64,000 bases of DNA from Polyangia bacterium. GTDB taxonomy: Bacteria > Myxococcota_A > Polyangia > Nannocystales > Nannocystaceae. The number at the start of each line of letters is the position of its first letter. Within the stretch, counting starts at the first letter, position 1. Positions 28,998 to 37,522 of the stretch are shown piece after piece. The notes beneath the pieces were generated by a model that was not told where the DNA came from, did no database searches, and worked only from the letters and a program-made list of their open reading frames with translations. The stretch covers positions 1-64,000 of the forward strand of contig JAUIKS010000020.1 of assembly GCA_030430565.1 (NCBI GenBank), in the 5' to 3' direction. A program made the translations under genes and the position numbers.

Positions 28998-29741
28998 TTA
29001 GGGCGCTCGGCCCCGCTTGACGCGCGCGCGGAGGCGCGCGAGCACATCGGCGGGTAGGTCGGCCTGATCGAGCACGCGGTCGATCACTCGCTCGCGCGGC
29101 GCGGCGCCGAGCTCGACGCCGACAGCTCCGTCGTCCGCGAGGCGGAGCTTCGGCTGCTCCTCGTAGATCAGTTGCAGGCACGGGCCGCACCAGACGCAGT
29201 CCTGCAGGCGCTCGTCCCAGCAGGCGAATGACTCGCAGAACGACTCGCCGGTGATCCAGCAATAGCCCTGCTCGTGGCAGGCCTCGCAGGCCTCAACGTC
29301 CTCGGGGGGGACGCCGACGCCGCCCTCGCTCTCGCCCTCGCCCGTGGTGCCCGGATCCATCGCCGGCTCACACGCGCCGTCGGGGACCTCGTGCGTCGTC
29401 CCCTCGCTGCCGCCGCTCGTGGTCTCGTCGGGCGCCGAGCTGGAGCTGCTGCTGATTGGGCCGACGGTCGTCGACACGCCGGCGGTGGTGGTCGTCGGCG
29501 ATGAGCTCAGGGTGCTGCCGGACGAGCCGCCCGTGCTGGTGCTCGTCGAGCCGCCCGCCGAGGCCTGTCCCTGCGTACCGGTCCCGGCCGTGCCCGAGGT
29601 GGAGGCGCCGGTGCCGCTCGCGGGCTGACCCGCGGTGCTGCCCCCGGCGTCGCTCTCGCTCACGATCGGGCGGTCGGCGCAGCTCGACTGCGCGAGCCCG
29701 AGGCCGACGAGGAGCGCGAGTGGTGGAGTGCTGCGCTGCAT
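28998..29741 (-). CDS. Cys-rich lipoprotein with Ser/Thr/Gly linker
   Basis: The signal ends in LGLAQSSC, giving a lipidated Cys21. A linker of about 90 residues made mostly of Ser, Thr and Gly follows (for example STSTGGSSGSTLSSSPTTTT), as in many myxobacterial cell-surface proteins. The C-terminal 120 residues contain a Cys-rich domain (CEACHEQGYCWITGESFC ... CVWCGPC), then a basic helical tail (DLPADVLARLRARVKRG). No enzyme motif is seen. It is transcribed alone, divergently from the oxidoreductase at 29897. Confidence 0.75.
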   Translation of the reverse strand: MQRSTPPLALLVGLGLAQSSCADRPIVSESDAGGSTAGQPASGTGASTSGTAGTGTQGQASAGGSTSTSTGGSSGSTLSSSPTTTTAGVSTTVGPISSSSSSAPDETTSGGSEGTTHEVPDGACEPAMDPGTTGEGESEGGVGVPPEDVEACEACHEQGYCWITGESFCESFACWDERLQDCVWCGPCLQLIYEEQPKLRLADDGAVGVELGAAPRERVIDRVLDQADLPADVLARLRARVKRGRAP

Positions 29742-29896
29742 GCTGTTGTCACCGTGACGGATCGCCGGCGTGGTGCTCGGTCGACGACCCGCAGCTCGAG
29801 GATAGTCTCCCCGCTCACGGCGTGCAGGCTCGAACCGTAATTCCGGCGAAGCGCGACGCGAGGACGACCGGCCCGTCGGCTGCTAGGGTCCCCCCA

Positions 29897-30895
29897 GTGA
29901 GAGCCGCGCGAATTCATGGGTACGGCGGGCCGGAGGTCCTGCGTGTTGACGAGATCGAGACGCCGCGGCCCGGGCCGCGCGAGGTGCTGATCGAGGTGCA
30001 CGCCGCGTCGGTCAACCCGGTCGACTGGAAGATACGCTCGGGGACGCACCGCGCGGTCATTCGCTACGCGCTGCCGCACACGCTGGGCCTGGATGTCTCG
30101 GGCGTGGTCGTCGAGCTCGGCGCTGAGGTCACGCGCTTCGCCGTGGGCGACGAGGTGTGGTCCTCGCCGAGTCACCACGGCCAGGGGACCTACGCGGAGT
30201 ACGTCGCCATCGACGAGCGCGCCGTCGCGCGTAAGCCCGCGCGCCTGAGCCACGGCGAGGCGGCCTCGATCCCGCTGGTCGGCTTGACCGGGTGGGCGGC
30301 GCTGGTCTCCGCCGCGCGCGTGGAGGAGGGCGAGCGCGTGCTGGTGCAGGCCGGCTCGGGCGGGGTGGGGAGCTTCTCGATCCAGCTGGCCGCGCACCTT
30401 GGGGCGAGGGTGGCGACGACCTGCAGCGCGCGCAACGTCGAGCTGGTCAAGCGGCTCGGGGCCGAGGTCGTGGTCGACTACACCGCGGAGAAGTTCGAGG
30501 AGGCGCTCACGGGCTACGACGTGGTGCTCGACACGCTCGGCGGCGAGCACCGCCGGCGGGCGCTCGGGGTGCTGCGCGCGGGCGGTCGCCTGCCGACCGT
30601 GGTCACCGATATCCCGCATAACGTCAGCCGCTTCGGCCCGGCGCTCGGCGTGGGCGTCGCGCTCACGCGGCTGTACTCGTTCATCGCGTGGACGCGGCTG
30701 CGACATGGCGTAAGGGTCAGCGTGGTGATGCGCCCGACCGACGGCGAGCAGCTGGCGCGTATCGGCGAGCTCGTGGAGCGGCGCGCGATCGAGCCGGTGA
30801 TCGATCGCGTGTTCCCGCTCGCCGACATCGCGGAGGCGCACCGCTACAGCCAGACGGGCCGGGCGCGCGGGAAGATCGTGATTGCGGTGCGATGA
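29897..30895 (+). CDS. Zinc-free MDR oxidoreductase (quinone oxidoreductase/zeta-crystallin type)
   Basis: GTG 29897 starts MRAARIHGYGGPEVLRVDE, the standard N-terminus of the family. The 332-residue protein has the GroES-like half (VNPVDWKIRSG, LGLDVSGVV) and a Rossmann half with the nucleotide-binding block VLVQAGSGGVGSFSIQLAAHLGA (about 147-169). The structural and catalytic zinc ligands of classic alcohol dehydrogenases are absent. It probably reduces quinones or enones with NADPH in the cytoplasm. The much longer open frame from 29456 is only the antisense of the Ser/Thr-rich lipoprotein and is not used. Confidence 0.88.
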   Translation: MRAARIHGYGGPEVLRVDEIETPRPGPREVLIEVHAASVNPVDWKIRSGTHRAVIRYALPHTLGLDVSGVVVELGAEVTRFAVGDEVWSSPSHHGQGTYAEYVAIDERAVARKPARLSHGEAASIPLVGLTGWAALVSAARVEEGERVLVQAGSGGVGSFSIQLAAHLGARVATTCSARNVELVKRLGAEVVVDYTAEKFEEALTGYDVVLDTLGGEHRRRALGVLRAGGRLPTVVTDIPHNVSRFGPALGVGVALTRLYSFIAWTRLRHGVRVSVVMRPTDGEQLARIGELVERRAIEPVIDRVFPLADIAEAHRYSQTGRARGKIVIAVR

Positions 30896-31015
30896 GCGCG
30901 AGCGCGACAGCGAGTCGCTGCGGGCGGTCGCGGGCGCCAGCTTGTCACGCGCGACCCGGCGATTCGCTGTGATCTCGCGGCCGCGCGGTGGCACGGTGGT
31001 TGCTCTACTCGCCGT

Positions 31016-31507
31016 GTGCCGCGTGAACAACAATATGGTGGTAAAGACAGGTCAACGGCGAGCGAGCGCGCCTCGGGCCCAACCCTCCCGGTCTTGGCGT
31101 TGGTGGTCGGCTTCGCGTGTACGTGGCTGACGGCCGCGAGCTCGCTGCTCGCCGCCGCGGGCGCGTGGGAGGTGGCGGTCGGCGAGTTCGCGCGGGTAGT
31201 CGTGGACGCGCCGTTCTCACAAGGGAGCTTCGCGTGCGGGGGTGGCCGTCGCCACGTCCGGCGCACTACGAGGCAGCTCCAGGCCCACATCCGCATGTAC
31301 ATGATGCAGACACAAGACCAGTGCCCCGCGTCGCTCGCCGATCTCGTGGACGCGGGCATCACGACTCGACTACGTCGTGACCCCTGGGGCGGGTCCTATC
31401 ACTTCACCTGCAACGTCGCGTCCCGAGAGGTCGAGGTCTGCTCGGCGGGTCCGGACGGCGCGTGGGGGAGCGACGACGACATCTGCGCCGAGAAAGCCGG
31501 CCCGTAG
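31016..31507 (+). CDS. Membrane protein with GspG-like (major pseudopilin) C-terminal domain
   Basis: A 163-residue frame from GTG 31016. A single hydrophobic segment (about 24-48, LPVLALVVGFACTWLTAASSLLAAAG) is followed by a helix and then RRDPWGGSYHFTC ... CSAGPDGAWGSDDDI. The latter closely matches the C-terminal calcium-binding part of type II secretion pseudopilins (DPWG..Y ... G.DG..G..DDI). It lacks the prepilin cleavage motif (G-F-T-L-x-E) in front of the hydrophobic segment and no secretion operon surrounds it. It is probably a GspG-related solitary protein rather than a true pseudopilin. The start is uncertain. Confidence 0.65.
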   Translation: MPREQQYGGKDRSTASERASGPTLPVLALVVGFACTWLTAASSLLAAAGAWEVAVGEFARVVVDAPFSQGSFACGGGRRHVRRTTRQLQAHIRMYMMQTQDQCPASLADLVDAGITTRLRRDPWGGSYHFTCNVASREVEVCSAGPDGAWGSDDDICAEKAGP

Positions 31508-31524
31508 CGGCCCTTGAATAGCGC

Positions 31525-32844
31525 TCAGCTCCCGGCGTAGCGGCCGCTGAACAGCACGAAGCCGGTCGCGCGGTCGTGGACGAAGAACAAAAACGGGCGG
31601 TCGACGGTGAACGGGAGGCCGCCGGGGCCGCCATCGGTCTCCCAGCTCTCGTTGGCGCTCGCGGCCGCCGCCTCGACGCCCTTCTCGTCGACGGTGATGA
31701 CCGCGCGGTGCAGGACCTTGCGCAGGCTGAAGAGCTCGCACTGGAGCCCGAGGGGCTTGTAGTAGTCGATCGTCTCGCCGCCGGTGACCTCGAACTTGGG
31801 GATCGTCAGGTCGACGCTGGTCACCGCCCCCGAGCGAGCGGCGCGCAGCGCCTCGGGGCTCACGCCGGCGACGAAGGCCTCGAGGTCGGCGTAGAGCTCC
31901 GGCGCCGGCAGCACCAGCAGCATCGAGAGCGCGCCGCCCCGCAGCGGGATGTCGACGGCCTCCATTTCGGCGCTCGAGTATCGGCCGACGCTGAGGAGCT
32001 CGCCCATCATCTCGTGGTCAACGGCGCCGCCGTCGTCGCGGGTGAAGGGCGCGGCGGGGCGGGGGCTGAGCGCGGTCTCCCACGGCGCGCCGAGGTACGC
32101 GACGCTGACGTCCAGGGCGGTCGTGCCGATCGCCGGCACGTCCTCCGGGAGGAAGTCGACGATCAGGCCGCGGGACTGCTCCTCGATCACGCAGTTGATG
32201 ACCTCGCGCTTCGCCGAGAGCGAGCTCTCCCGGGGGAAGCTGTGCGCCGCGACGCCGTAGATCGGGTTGCCCTGCGCCGGCGCGCCGAACTCCCACAGCG
32301 AGGTCGCCACGTCGAAGTTGACGGGGCTCTCGCCCTCGGGGCCCTCCGGGAGCGCGCGCCCCTGGAGCTCGCGCAGGCTCGCGCCCAGCGTGTTGTGCAG
32401 CGCGTCGTCGGTCTCCTGGGCGTGGATGACCGCCTCCATCGAGTCGGCGCACATCGACCCCGCGTGGCGCTCGATCGTGAGGCCGAAGGCGAGGGTCATC
32501 GCCATCGGCGACTGGGCGATCGACGGGTGATCGCTCGGGCTCATCACGCGCAGCAGGTCGAGCGCCAGGGCCCAGCTCTGATCGCCGGCGGTCGCGATGC
32601 GCGCTGGCGTGGACATCCCCGTCGGGGTGTCGGCGCTCACGTCCTCGCTCCACTGCGACGTCTCGGCGGCCGGGAGCGCGCGGCAACGATCGAGCGGGTC
32701 CCCGCCGGTCTCGTCGCCGCCCGTGGTGTCCGTGCTCGAGGTGCCGTGGGTCCCGGAGTCACCGCAGGCGAGCATGAGCGCGCTGGTGAGCGCGAGGACG
32801 AAGGAGGTGTACCGCCCGGGCTCACGCCTGCTGATCGATCGCAT
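31525..32844 (-). CDS. Serpin-family lipoprotein
   Basis: A 439-residue protein with a lipoprotein signal (Cys27 in LMLACGDS) and a Thr/Gly linker. A serpin fold follows: PMAMTLAFGL near the start, and IVDFLPEDVPAIGTTALDVSVAYLGAPWE in the middle. The C-terminal signatures are VLHRAVITVDEKGVEAAAASA (hinge, about 377-397) and FTVDRPFLFFVHDRATGFVLFSGR. The hinge is rich in small residues, as in inhibitory serpins. The reactive loop, about 398-411 (NESWETDGGPGGLP), is acidic and Gly-rich, so the target protease cannot be predicted. Serpins trap serine or cysteine proteases by a conformational change. Surface anchoring suggests protection against secreted proteases, perhaps the organism's own. Confidence 0.9.
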   Translation of the reverse strand: MRSISRREPGRYTSFVLALTSALMLACGDSGTHGTSSTDTTGGDETGGDPLDRCRALPAAETSQWSEDVSADTPTGMSTPARIATAGDQSWALALDLLRVMSPSDHPSIAQSPMAMTLAFGLTIERHAGSMCADSMEAVIHAQETDDALHNTLGASLRELQGRALPEGPEGESPVNFDVATSLWEFGAPAQGNPIYGVAAHSFPRESSLSAKREVINCVIEEQSRGLIVDFLPEDVPAIGTTALDVSVAYLGAPWETALSPRPAAPFTRDDGGAVDHEMMGELLSVGRYSSAEMEAVDIPLRGGALSMLLVLPAPELYADLEAFVAGVSPEALRAARSGAVTSVDLTIPKFEVTGGETIDYYKPLGLQCELFSLRKVLHRAVITVDEKGVEAAAASANESWETDGGPGGLPFTVDRPFLFFVHDRATGFVLFSGRYAGS

Positions 32845-33189
32845 CGATCACGAGCGTACTCGAGGATCGGATTCATCGCCGCCACGCCACGCCGTGTCGT
32901 GACGGGCGTGCGAACGGGCGGGCGAGCGCGCACGTTTCAGCGCCCGCGTGTGACGTCAGCGCACGGCGACTCCGCGGCCGGCTGTCGGTGTGCAAGCGAG
33001 TGGTTGATTTTATTCGTTTGATCGCGCGTGGCGTGAAATCTGCACAACCAGAGCGCAAATGGTGCCGAATCAAAATCGTGGGAACGGGCACGCGCGTGGG
33101 TCGACGGTGCTCGGTCCACGCGCGACATCAAAGACGACAACGTCGAGGCGACGTCGCCAGGTCAACGGCGCGCGAGAGAGCGTGACGCG
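32845..33189. other. Upstream region of cyclase copy 1, with hairpin
   Basis: No gene was recognised. From about 33054 the sequence resembles the region before the second cyclase (35474 onward), including the block CATGGGTCGACGG-like core. It holds a perfect 9-bp inverted repeat: CGCGCGTGG at 33091-33099 and CCACGCGCG at 33116-33124 with a 16-nt loop. The similarity shows that the upstream region was duplicated with the gene. Confidence 0.6.
33091..33124. promoter_or_regulatory. Inverted repeat before cyclase copy 1
   Basis: CGCGCGTGG and CCACGCGCG are exact complements around a 16-nt centre (GTCGACGGTGCTCGGT). The counterpart at 35509-35542 keeps the centre nearly unchanged, but the arms have one mismatch and one G-T pair. 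Could be an operator or an RNA hairpin in the leader; it ends 66 bp before the ATG. Confidence 0.45.
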
Positions 33190-34740
33190 ATGAACATCGA
33201 GTCCATTGTCGCCATCGCGGGCTGCTCGCTCGGCGCGCTGCTCTTGCTGCGCGCGATCAGGATCACCGCGGAGATCATCGAGTTCGCGGACGCGGGCGTC
33301 TACCGGCGGCTGTGGCGGCTCTTGCGGGTGTTCATGGCGCTGTTCGTGGTGGGCTACGCGGCGGCGGCGGTGGTCGTGCTGCTCGGGTACCTGTGGTGGT
33401 TTAGCTACATCGTGGGCGTGATCTTCTTGCTGGGCGCGGCGTTCGTGCTCCTGATCGTGCGCGGCGCGTACCAGGCGGTCGCGGCGATGCTCTCGCCGTC
33501 GAGCCAGGTCGCGGGGCCGCGGATCTCGATGCTCGAGAGCGCGTCGGTGCTGCCGACCCTGCTCGACCAGGTGGCCGAGAGCCAGGTGCTGCCGTGTATC
33601 ACGACGCCCAAGATCGTGATCATCGACGATGACCCGCTCTGCCGGCTGGTGCTCGAGAAGCTCTGCGAGCGCTTTGACTACGAGACCCAATCATACTCGC
33701 GGGCGTTGCCGGCGCTCGAGGCCCTCGAGGCGAACCCAGACGTCGACGCGGTGATGCTCGACCTGCTCCTCCCAGGGATGAGCGGCCTGCACGTGCTCGA
33801 TCGAATGCAGCACAGCGAGGCGCTGCGCGACATCCCGGTCCTGGTCGTCTCCGGGATCGACAACAAGCAGCGGGTCGTGCAGTGCATCGAGCGGGGCGCG
33901 GCGGACTTCCTGCAGAAGCCGATTGATCCGGTGCTGCTGAAGGCGCGGCTCGACGCGTCCCTGGCCCGCCGACGGATGGCGGCCGTTGAGCGGCGGGCGT
34001 CGACGGAGCTCGAGCGAGAGCGTCGGCGCGCGGACGAGCTGCTGCGCGCGATCCTGCCCCTCGAGGTGGTCGAGGAGCTGTCGCGCACCGGCGAGGTCGC
34101 GCCGCGGCGGGCCGAGCACACGGCGGTGGTGTTCGCCGACCTCGTCGGCTTCACGCGCTTCGCCGACTGTCACGAGCCCGAGGAGGTCCAAGAGACGCTG
34201 CAGCGCATCGTCGCGCTGTGGGAGGAGCTCGCGGCGAAGCACGGTGTGCAGAAGATCAAGACGATCGGCGACGCGTTCATGGGCGCGTGCGGGCTCTGGC
34301 CCAGCGATGAACGGGTCGTCGCGCGCTGCGTCGCGTTCGGCCTGGAGATCATCGAGGCGCTGAAGGGCACGAGCTGCGAGCTGGAGTGTCGCGTCGGCGT
34401 GCACGTGGGGCCGGTGGCGGCGGGAATCATCGGGCAGCGGCAGTTTTTGTACGACATCTGGGGGGACACGGTGAACACGGCGCAGCGGGTGGAGTCGAAC
34501 GGCGCGCCAGGGAGCGTGTGCGTGAGCGCGGCGGCGCAGCGCGAGCTGGCGGGGGAGTACAGCTCGCGCTCGCTCGGCTTCGTCGAGCTCAAGGGCAAGG
34601 GGGCGATTGAGCTGTTCTGTATTAAGGAGCAGGTCGATACGCGACGGGCCGCGCGGCTCGCTCGCGCGAGCGGCCGCGGCGCGATCGAGGACCTCGTGGC
34701 CGGCGCGGCCCCGTCGCGCGGGTGGGCGGCGAGCGCTTGA
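33190..34740 (+). CDS. Membrane-anchored receiver-adenylate cyclase, copy 1
   Basis: A 516-residue protein. There are three N-terminal membrane segments (about 5-21, 47-66 and 70-90), a receiver domain (about 140-258, phospho-Asp191 in VMLDLLLPG, Lys243), a helical linker and a class III cyclase domain (about 308-475). Active-site residues are D317 (FADLVGFT) and D361 (IGDAFMG) for metals, K357 and D422 (YDIWGD) for adenine, N429 and R433. The Lys/Asp pair indicates class IIIa adenylate cyclase, like mammalian enzymes. It has a near-duplicate at 35596 with a stand-alone receiver between them. It is probably a phosphorylation-controlled cAMP source at the inner membrane. Confidence 0.92.
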   Translation: MNIESIVAIAGCSLGALLLLRAIRITAEIIEFADAGVYRRLWRLLRVFMALFVVGYAAAAVVVLLGYLWWFSYIVGVIFLLGAAFVLLIVRGAYQAVAAMLSPSSQVAGPRISMLESASVLPTLLDQVAESQVLPCITTPKIVIIDDDPLCRLVLEKLCERFDYETQSYSRALPALEALEANPDVDAVMLDLLLPGMSGLHVLDRMQHSEALRDIPVLVVSGIDNKQRVVQCIERGAADFLQKPIDPVLLKARLDASLARRRMAAVERRASTELERERRRADELLRAILPLEVVEELSRTGEVAPRRAEHTAVVFADLVGFTRFADCHEPEEVQETLQRIVALWEELAAKHGVQKIKTIGDAFMGACGLWPSDERVVARCVAFGLEIIEALKGTSCELECRVGVHVGPVAAGIIGQRQFLYDIWGDTVNTAQRVESNGAPGSVCVSAAAQRELAGEYSSRSLGFVELKGKGAIELFCIKEQVDTRRAARLARASGRGAIEDLVAGAAPSRGWAASA

Positions 34741-34775
34741 GGGGCTGACCCTCGCGGAAATTATTGGAGGCACTC

Positions 34776-35255
34776 GTGGCGCGAATTGGCAACGGAAACG
34801 CGATCGTGATGCTCGACGACTGCGAGCTCGATCGCATGGTCGCGCGGCTGGTGTACCAACGCGTGGCGCTCGAGAACGAGTGGCGAGAGTTCGCCACGCC
34901 CGCCGAGTTCTTCGTCTACCTGGCGGAGGTTATGCTGGCGGCCGAGCCGCCGCCTGCGCTCATCCTGCTCGACCTCAACCTCCCCGGGGTGTCCGGTCTC
35001 GAGGTGCTCAGCCGGATGCACGCGGTCGACGCCTTCGACGAGCCGCCGCCCGTCGTCATCCTCACCGGCGCCGAGTCGCCCGAGGCGCACCGGCGCGCCT
35101 TCGCCCGCGGGGCAGACGCCTTCGTCGTGAAGCCAGACGAGCTGGAGCGGTACGCGGAGCTCTTCGAGCGCCTCGGTGACCTGGTCGCGACGGGACGTCG
35201 CGGGCGGGCGAGCCGCCTCGATACATGTGTTTTGAGACAGGATATTCTCGCTTGA
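34776..35255 (+). CDS. Single-domain response regulator
   Basis: GTG 34776 is chosen because GGAGG (34766-34770) stands 5 nt upstream; a TTG at 34764 also lies in frame but overlaps that site. The 159-residue protein is a lone receiver: acidic pocket MLDDC (13-15), phospho-Asp66 in LILLDLNLPG, Thr in VILTGAES and Lys in FVVKPDE. There is no output domain, so it probably passes phosphate on or competes for it. It sits 36 bp after cyclase copy 1 and before copy 2, likely in the same transcription unit as copy 1. Confidence 0.88.
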   Translation: MARIGNGNAIVMLDDCELDRMVARLVYQRVALENEWREFATPAEFFVYLAEVMLAAEPPPALILLDLNLPGVSGLEVLSRMHAVDAFDEPPPVVILTGAESPEAHRRAFARGADAFVVKPDELERYAELFERLGDLVATGRRGRASRLDTCVLRQDILA

Positions 35256-35595
35256 GCCGCCGCGCGCGTGGGCGCAGGCGGGATCGAGATTCACGGCATT
35301 TGTAAGTACGAGGATCAGTCGACGATCGTGCGGGCGTGCACGATTCGAGCGCACGATCGTGCCGCGAGCGCACGGAGGCCGACCGGTCGAGGCGACCGCT
35401 CTCGAGCTAGGTGGCGGATTTTCTTGGGGCGGAGCGTGGGGCGTGGAGTGGCGCGAGACATGCAATTCTGAAGCGCATGGTGCCGAGTCGAGGTCGTAGT
35501 GACGCGAGCGCGCATGGGTCGACGGCGCTCGATCTACGCGCGGCGCGGGAGATCCCATCTTTCGGACGCGGTGAATCGCGCGCGGGCGTGACGCC
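35256..35595. other. Upstream region of cyclase copy 2
   Basis: No gene was recognised. The segment from 35474 matches the region before cyclase copy 1 at many positions, with the imperfect inverted repeat CGCGCATGG (35509-35517) and CTACGCGCG (35534-35542). It was presumably duplicated along with the cyclase gene and has since diverged. Confidence 0.6.
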
Positions 35596-37176
35596 ATGAA
35601 CGTCGAGTCCATCGTCGCCATCGCGGGCTGCTCGCTCGGCATGATGTTGCTGGTGCGCTCGCTCGTCATCACGACGGAGATCATCGAGTTCGCGAGCCTC
35701 GGCGCCTACCGGCGGCTGTGGCAGCTCCTGCGAGCGCTCATGGCGTTGTTCGTCGTGGGCTACGCGGCCGCGGCGGTCGTCGTGCTGCTCGGGCACCTGT
35801 CGTGGTTCAGTTACCTCGTGGGCGTGATCTTCTTGCTGGGCGCGGTCTTCGTGCTGCTCATCGTGCACGGGGCGTACCAGTCCTTCGCGGCCGTGGTCGC
35901 GCCGACGAGCCCGGGGGCGGGGCCGCGGATCTCGATGCTCGAGAGCGCGTCGGTGCTGCCGACGCTGCTCGACCAGCTCGTCGAGCGCGAGGTGCTGCCC
36001 GCCCCGTCGTCACCCAAGATCATCGTCATCGACGACGACCCGCTCAGCCGGCTGCTGCTCCAGAAGCTCTGCGAGCGCATGGGCTACGAGTCGACGGTGT
36101 TCGCGAGCGCGGCGCCGGCGCTCGCGGCCCTCGAGGGGGGCCTCGAGGTCGACGCGATCCTGCTCGACCTCCTGCTCCCGGAGATCAGCGGTCTGCGCGT
36201 GCTCGATCGTCTGCACCGCAGCGAGACGCTGCGGGACATCCCGGTGCTGATCGTCTCGGCGGTCGAGGACAAGAAGCGGGTCGTTCAGTGCATCGAGCGG
36301 GGCGCGGCGGACTTTCTGCAAAAGCCCATCGATCCGGTGCTCGTGAAGGCGCGTCTCGACGCGTCCCTGGCCCGCCGGCGGATGGCTGAGGTCGAGCGGC
36401 GGGCGGCGATGGAGCTCGAACGGGAGCGTCGGCGCGCCGATGAGCTGCTGCGCGCGATCCTGCCGAACGAGGTCGTCGAGGAGCTCGCGGAGACGGGGGA
36501 GGTCGCGCCGCGGCGGGCCGAGCACACGGCGGTGGTGTTCGCCGACCTCGTCGGCTTCACGCGCTTCTCTGATCGCCATGAGCCCGAGGAGGTGCAGGAG
36601 ACGCTGCAGAGCATCGTCGCGCTGTGGGAGATGTTCGCGGCGAAGCACGGTGTGCAGAAGATCAAGACGATCGGCGACGCGTTCATGGGCGCGTGCGGGC
36701 TCTGGCCCAGAGATGAACGGGTCGTCGCGCGCTGCGTCGCGTTCGGCTTGGAGATCATCGAGGCGCTGAAGGGCACGAGCTGTGAGCTGGAGTGTCGCGT
36801 CGGCGTGCACGTGGGGCCGGTGGCGGCGGGAATCATCGGGCAGCGGCAGTTTTTGTACGACATCTGGGGAGACACGGTGAACACGGCGCAGCGGGTGGAG
36901 TCGAACGGCGCGCCGGGGAGCGTGTGCGTGAGCGCGGCGGCGCAGCGCGAGCTGGAGGAGTACAACTCGCGCTCGCTCGGCTTCGTCGAGCTCAAGGGCA
37001 AGGGGGCGATTGAGCTGTTCTGCATCAGGCCCGAGGAGCAGGAGCTGAGGCGGGGACGGCTCGCGCGGAGCGCTCGCTCGATGAGCCGCGGCGCGATCAC
37101 GGCCGGACCCCCGCGCGGGTCGAGCGGTACTTGGAGCTCTTCGCGCAGCTCCGAGCTGGTCGAGGTGACGGCGTAG
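35596..37176 (+). CDS. Membrane-anchored receiver-adenylate cyclase, copy 2
   Basis: A 526-residue paralogue of the gene at 33190 with the same plan: three membrane segments, receiver (phospho-Asp near 191 in ILLDLLLPE) and class IIIa cyclase domain (VVFADLVGFT, KIKTIGDAFMG, YDIWGDTVNTAQRVES). From about residue 305 to 475 the proteins are almost identical and the DNA is nearly the same. The receivers and membrane parts differ more, as do the C-terminal tails. Such uneven divergence suggests gene conversion across the cyclase domain, or strong constraint there with changed inputs. The ATG at 35596 matches the start of copy 1 exactly (MN-ESIVAIAGCSLG). Confidence 0.92.
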   Translation: MNVESIVAIAGCSLGMMLLVRSLVITTEIIEFASLGAYRRLWQLLRALMALFVVGYAAAAVVVLLGHLSWFSYLVGVIFLLGAVFVLLIVHGAYQSFAAVVAPTSPGAGPRISMLESASVLPTLLDQLVEREVLPAPSSPKIIVIDDDPLSRLLLQKLCERMGYESTVFASAAPALAALEGGLEVDAILLDLLLPEISGLRVLDRLHRSETLRDIPVLIVSAVEDKKRVVQCIERGAADFLQKPIDPVLVKARLDASLARRRMAEVERRAAMELERERRRADELLRAILPNEVVEELAETGEVAPRRAEHTAVVFADLVGFTRFSDRHEPEEVQETLQSIVALWEMFAAKHGVQKIKTIGDAFMGACGLWPRDERVVARCVAFGLEIIEALKGTSCELECRVGVHVGPVAAGIIGQRQFLYDIWGDTVNTAQRVESNGAPGSVCVSAAAQRELEEYNSRSLGFVELKGKGAIELFCIRPEEQELRRGRLARSARSMSRGAITAGPPRGSSGTWSSSRSSELVEVTA

Positions 37177-37522
37177 CGCCGGGAGAAAGCGCGGGGCGTG
37201 AACGACCGCGCGCGACCTCCGGTGATGTGGCCAGCGGGCTTCTGGATCGTCCGCACGTGCACGCCCCGCAGCACGAGCTGCGAGCAGCTGTCGCTTCACG
37301 CAGGTATCCACGGAACGAGGGAGGCTTCGTCGTGCACACACGAGGGGGGGCGCTCGACTTCGTTCCTTCGGTCGCGCGTGCGTGTCGCACGCGCGGTGAC
37401 GTTTCTTGGAACCCTTTCGAGGCAAACGGTACTACACCGACGACCGGGTAAACGCTGTGTTCGCTCGTTCTGCACACGAAAACATGTTTCTTCAGTCACG
37501 TTTTTTTGAGCTCAAGACCATC
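37177..37522. other. Intergenic region before the TSP3 surface protein
   Basis: About 345 bp with no convincing gene. The downstream frame is open to 37406, but the added residues do not look like an N-terminus and the signal peptide begins at 37523. A T-rich stretch (37500-37508) precedes that start. No repeat or motif copy was found here. Confidence 0.5.

Noticed and set aside
29400..29640. Low-complexity DNA considered as a repeat region
   Set aside because: It encodes the Ser/Thr/Gly linker of the lipoprotein; the repetition is at the amino-acid level.
29660..31033. A 457-codon minus-strand frame over the oxidoreductase gene
   Set aside because: Antisense to an enzyme with clear MDR motifs; composition is that of a shadow frame.
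31016..31507. Genuine type II secretion major pseudopilin
   Set aside because: The C-terminal domain fits, but the prepilin peptidase motif is missing and no secretion genes are nearby.
31576..33021. A 481-codon plus-strand frame opposite the serpin gene
   Set aside because: It mirrors the serpin codons and has no recognisable motif; the serpin signatures on the other strand are unambiguous.
36010..37425. A 471-codon minus-strand frame over cyclase copy 2
   Set aside because: Its sequence is the mirror of the duplicated cyclase DNA and the matching antisense frame in copy 1 only reflects that duplication.
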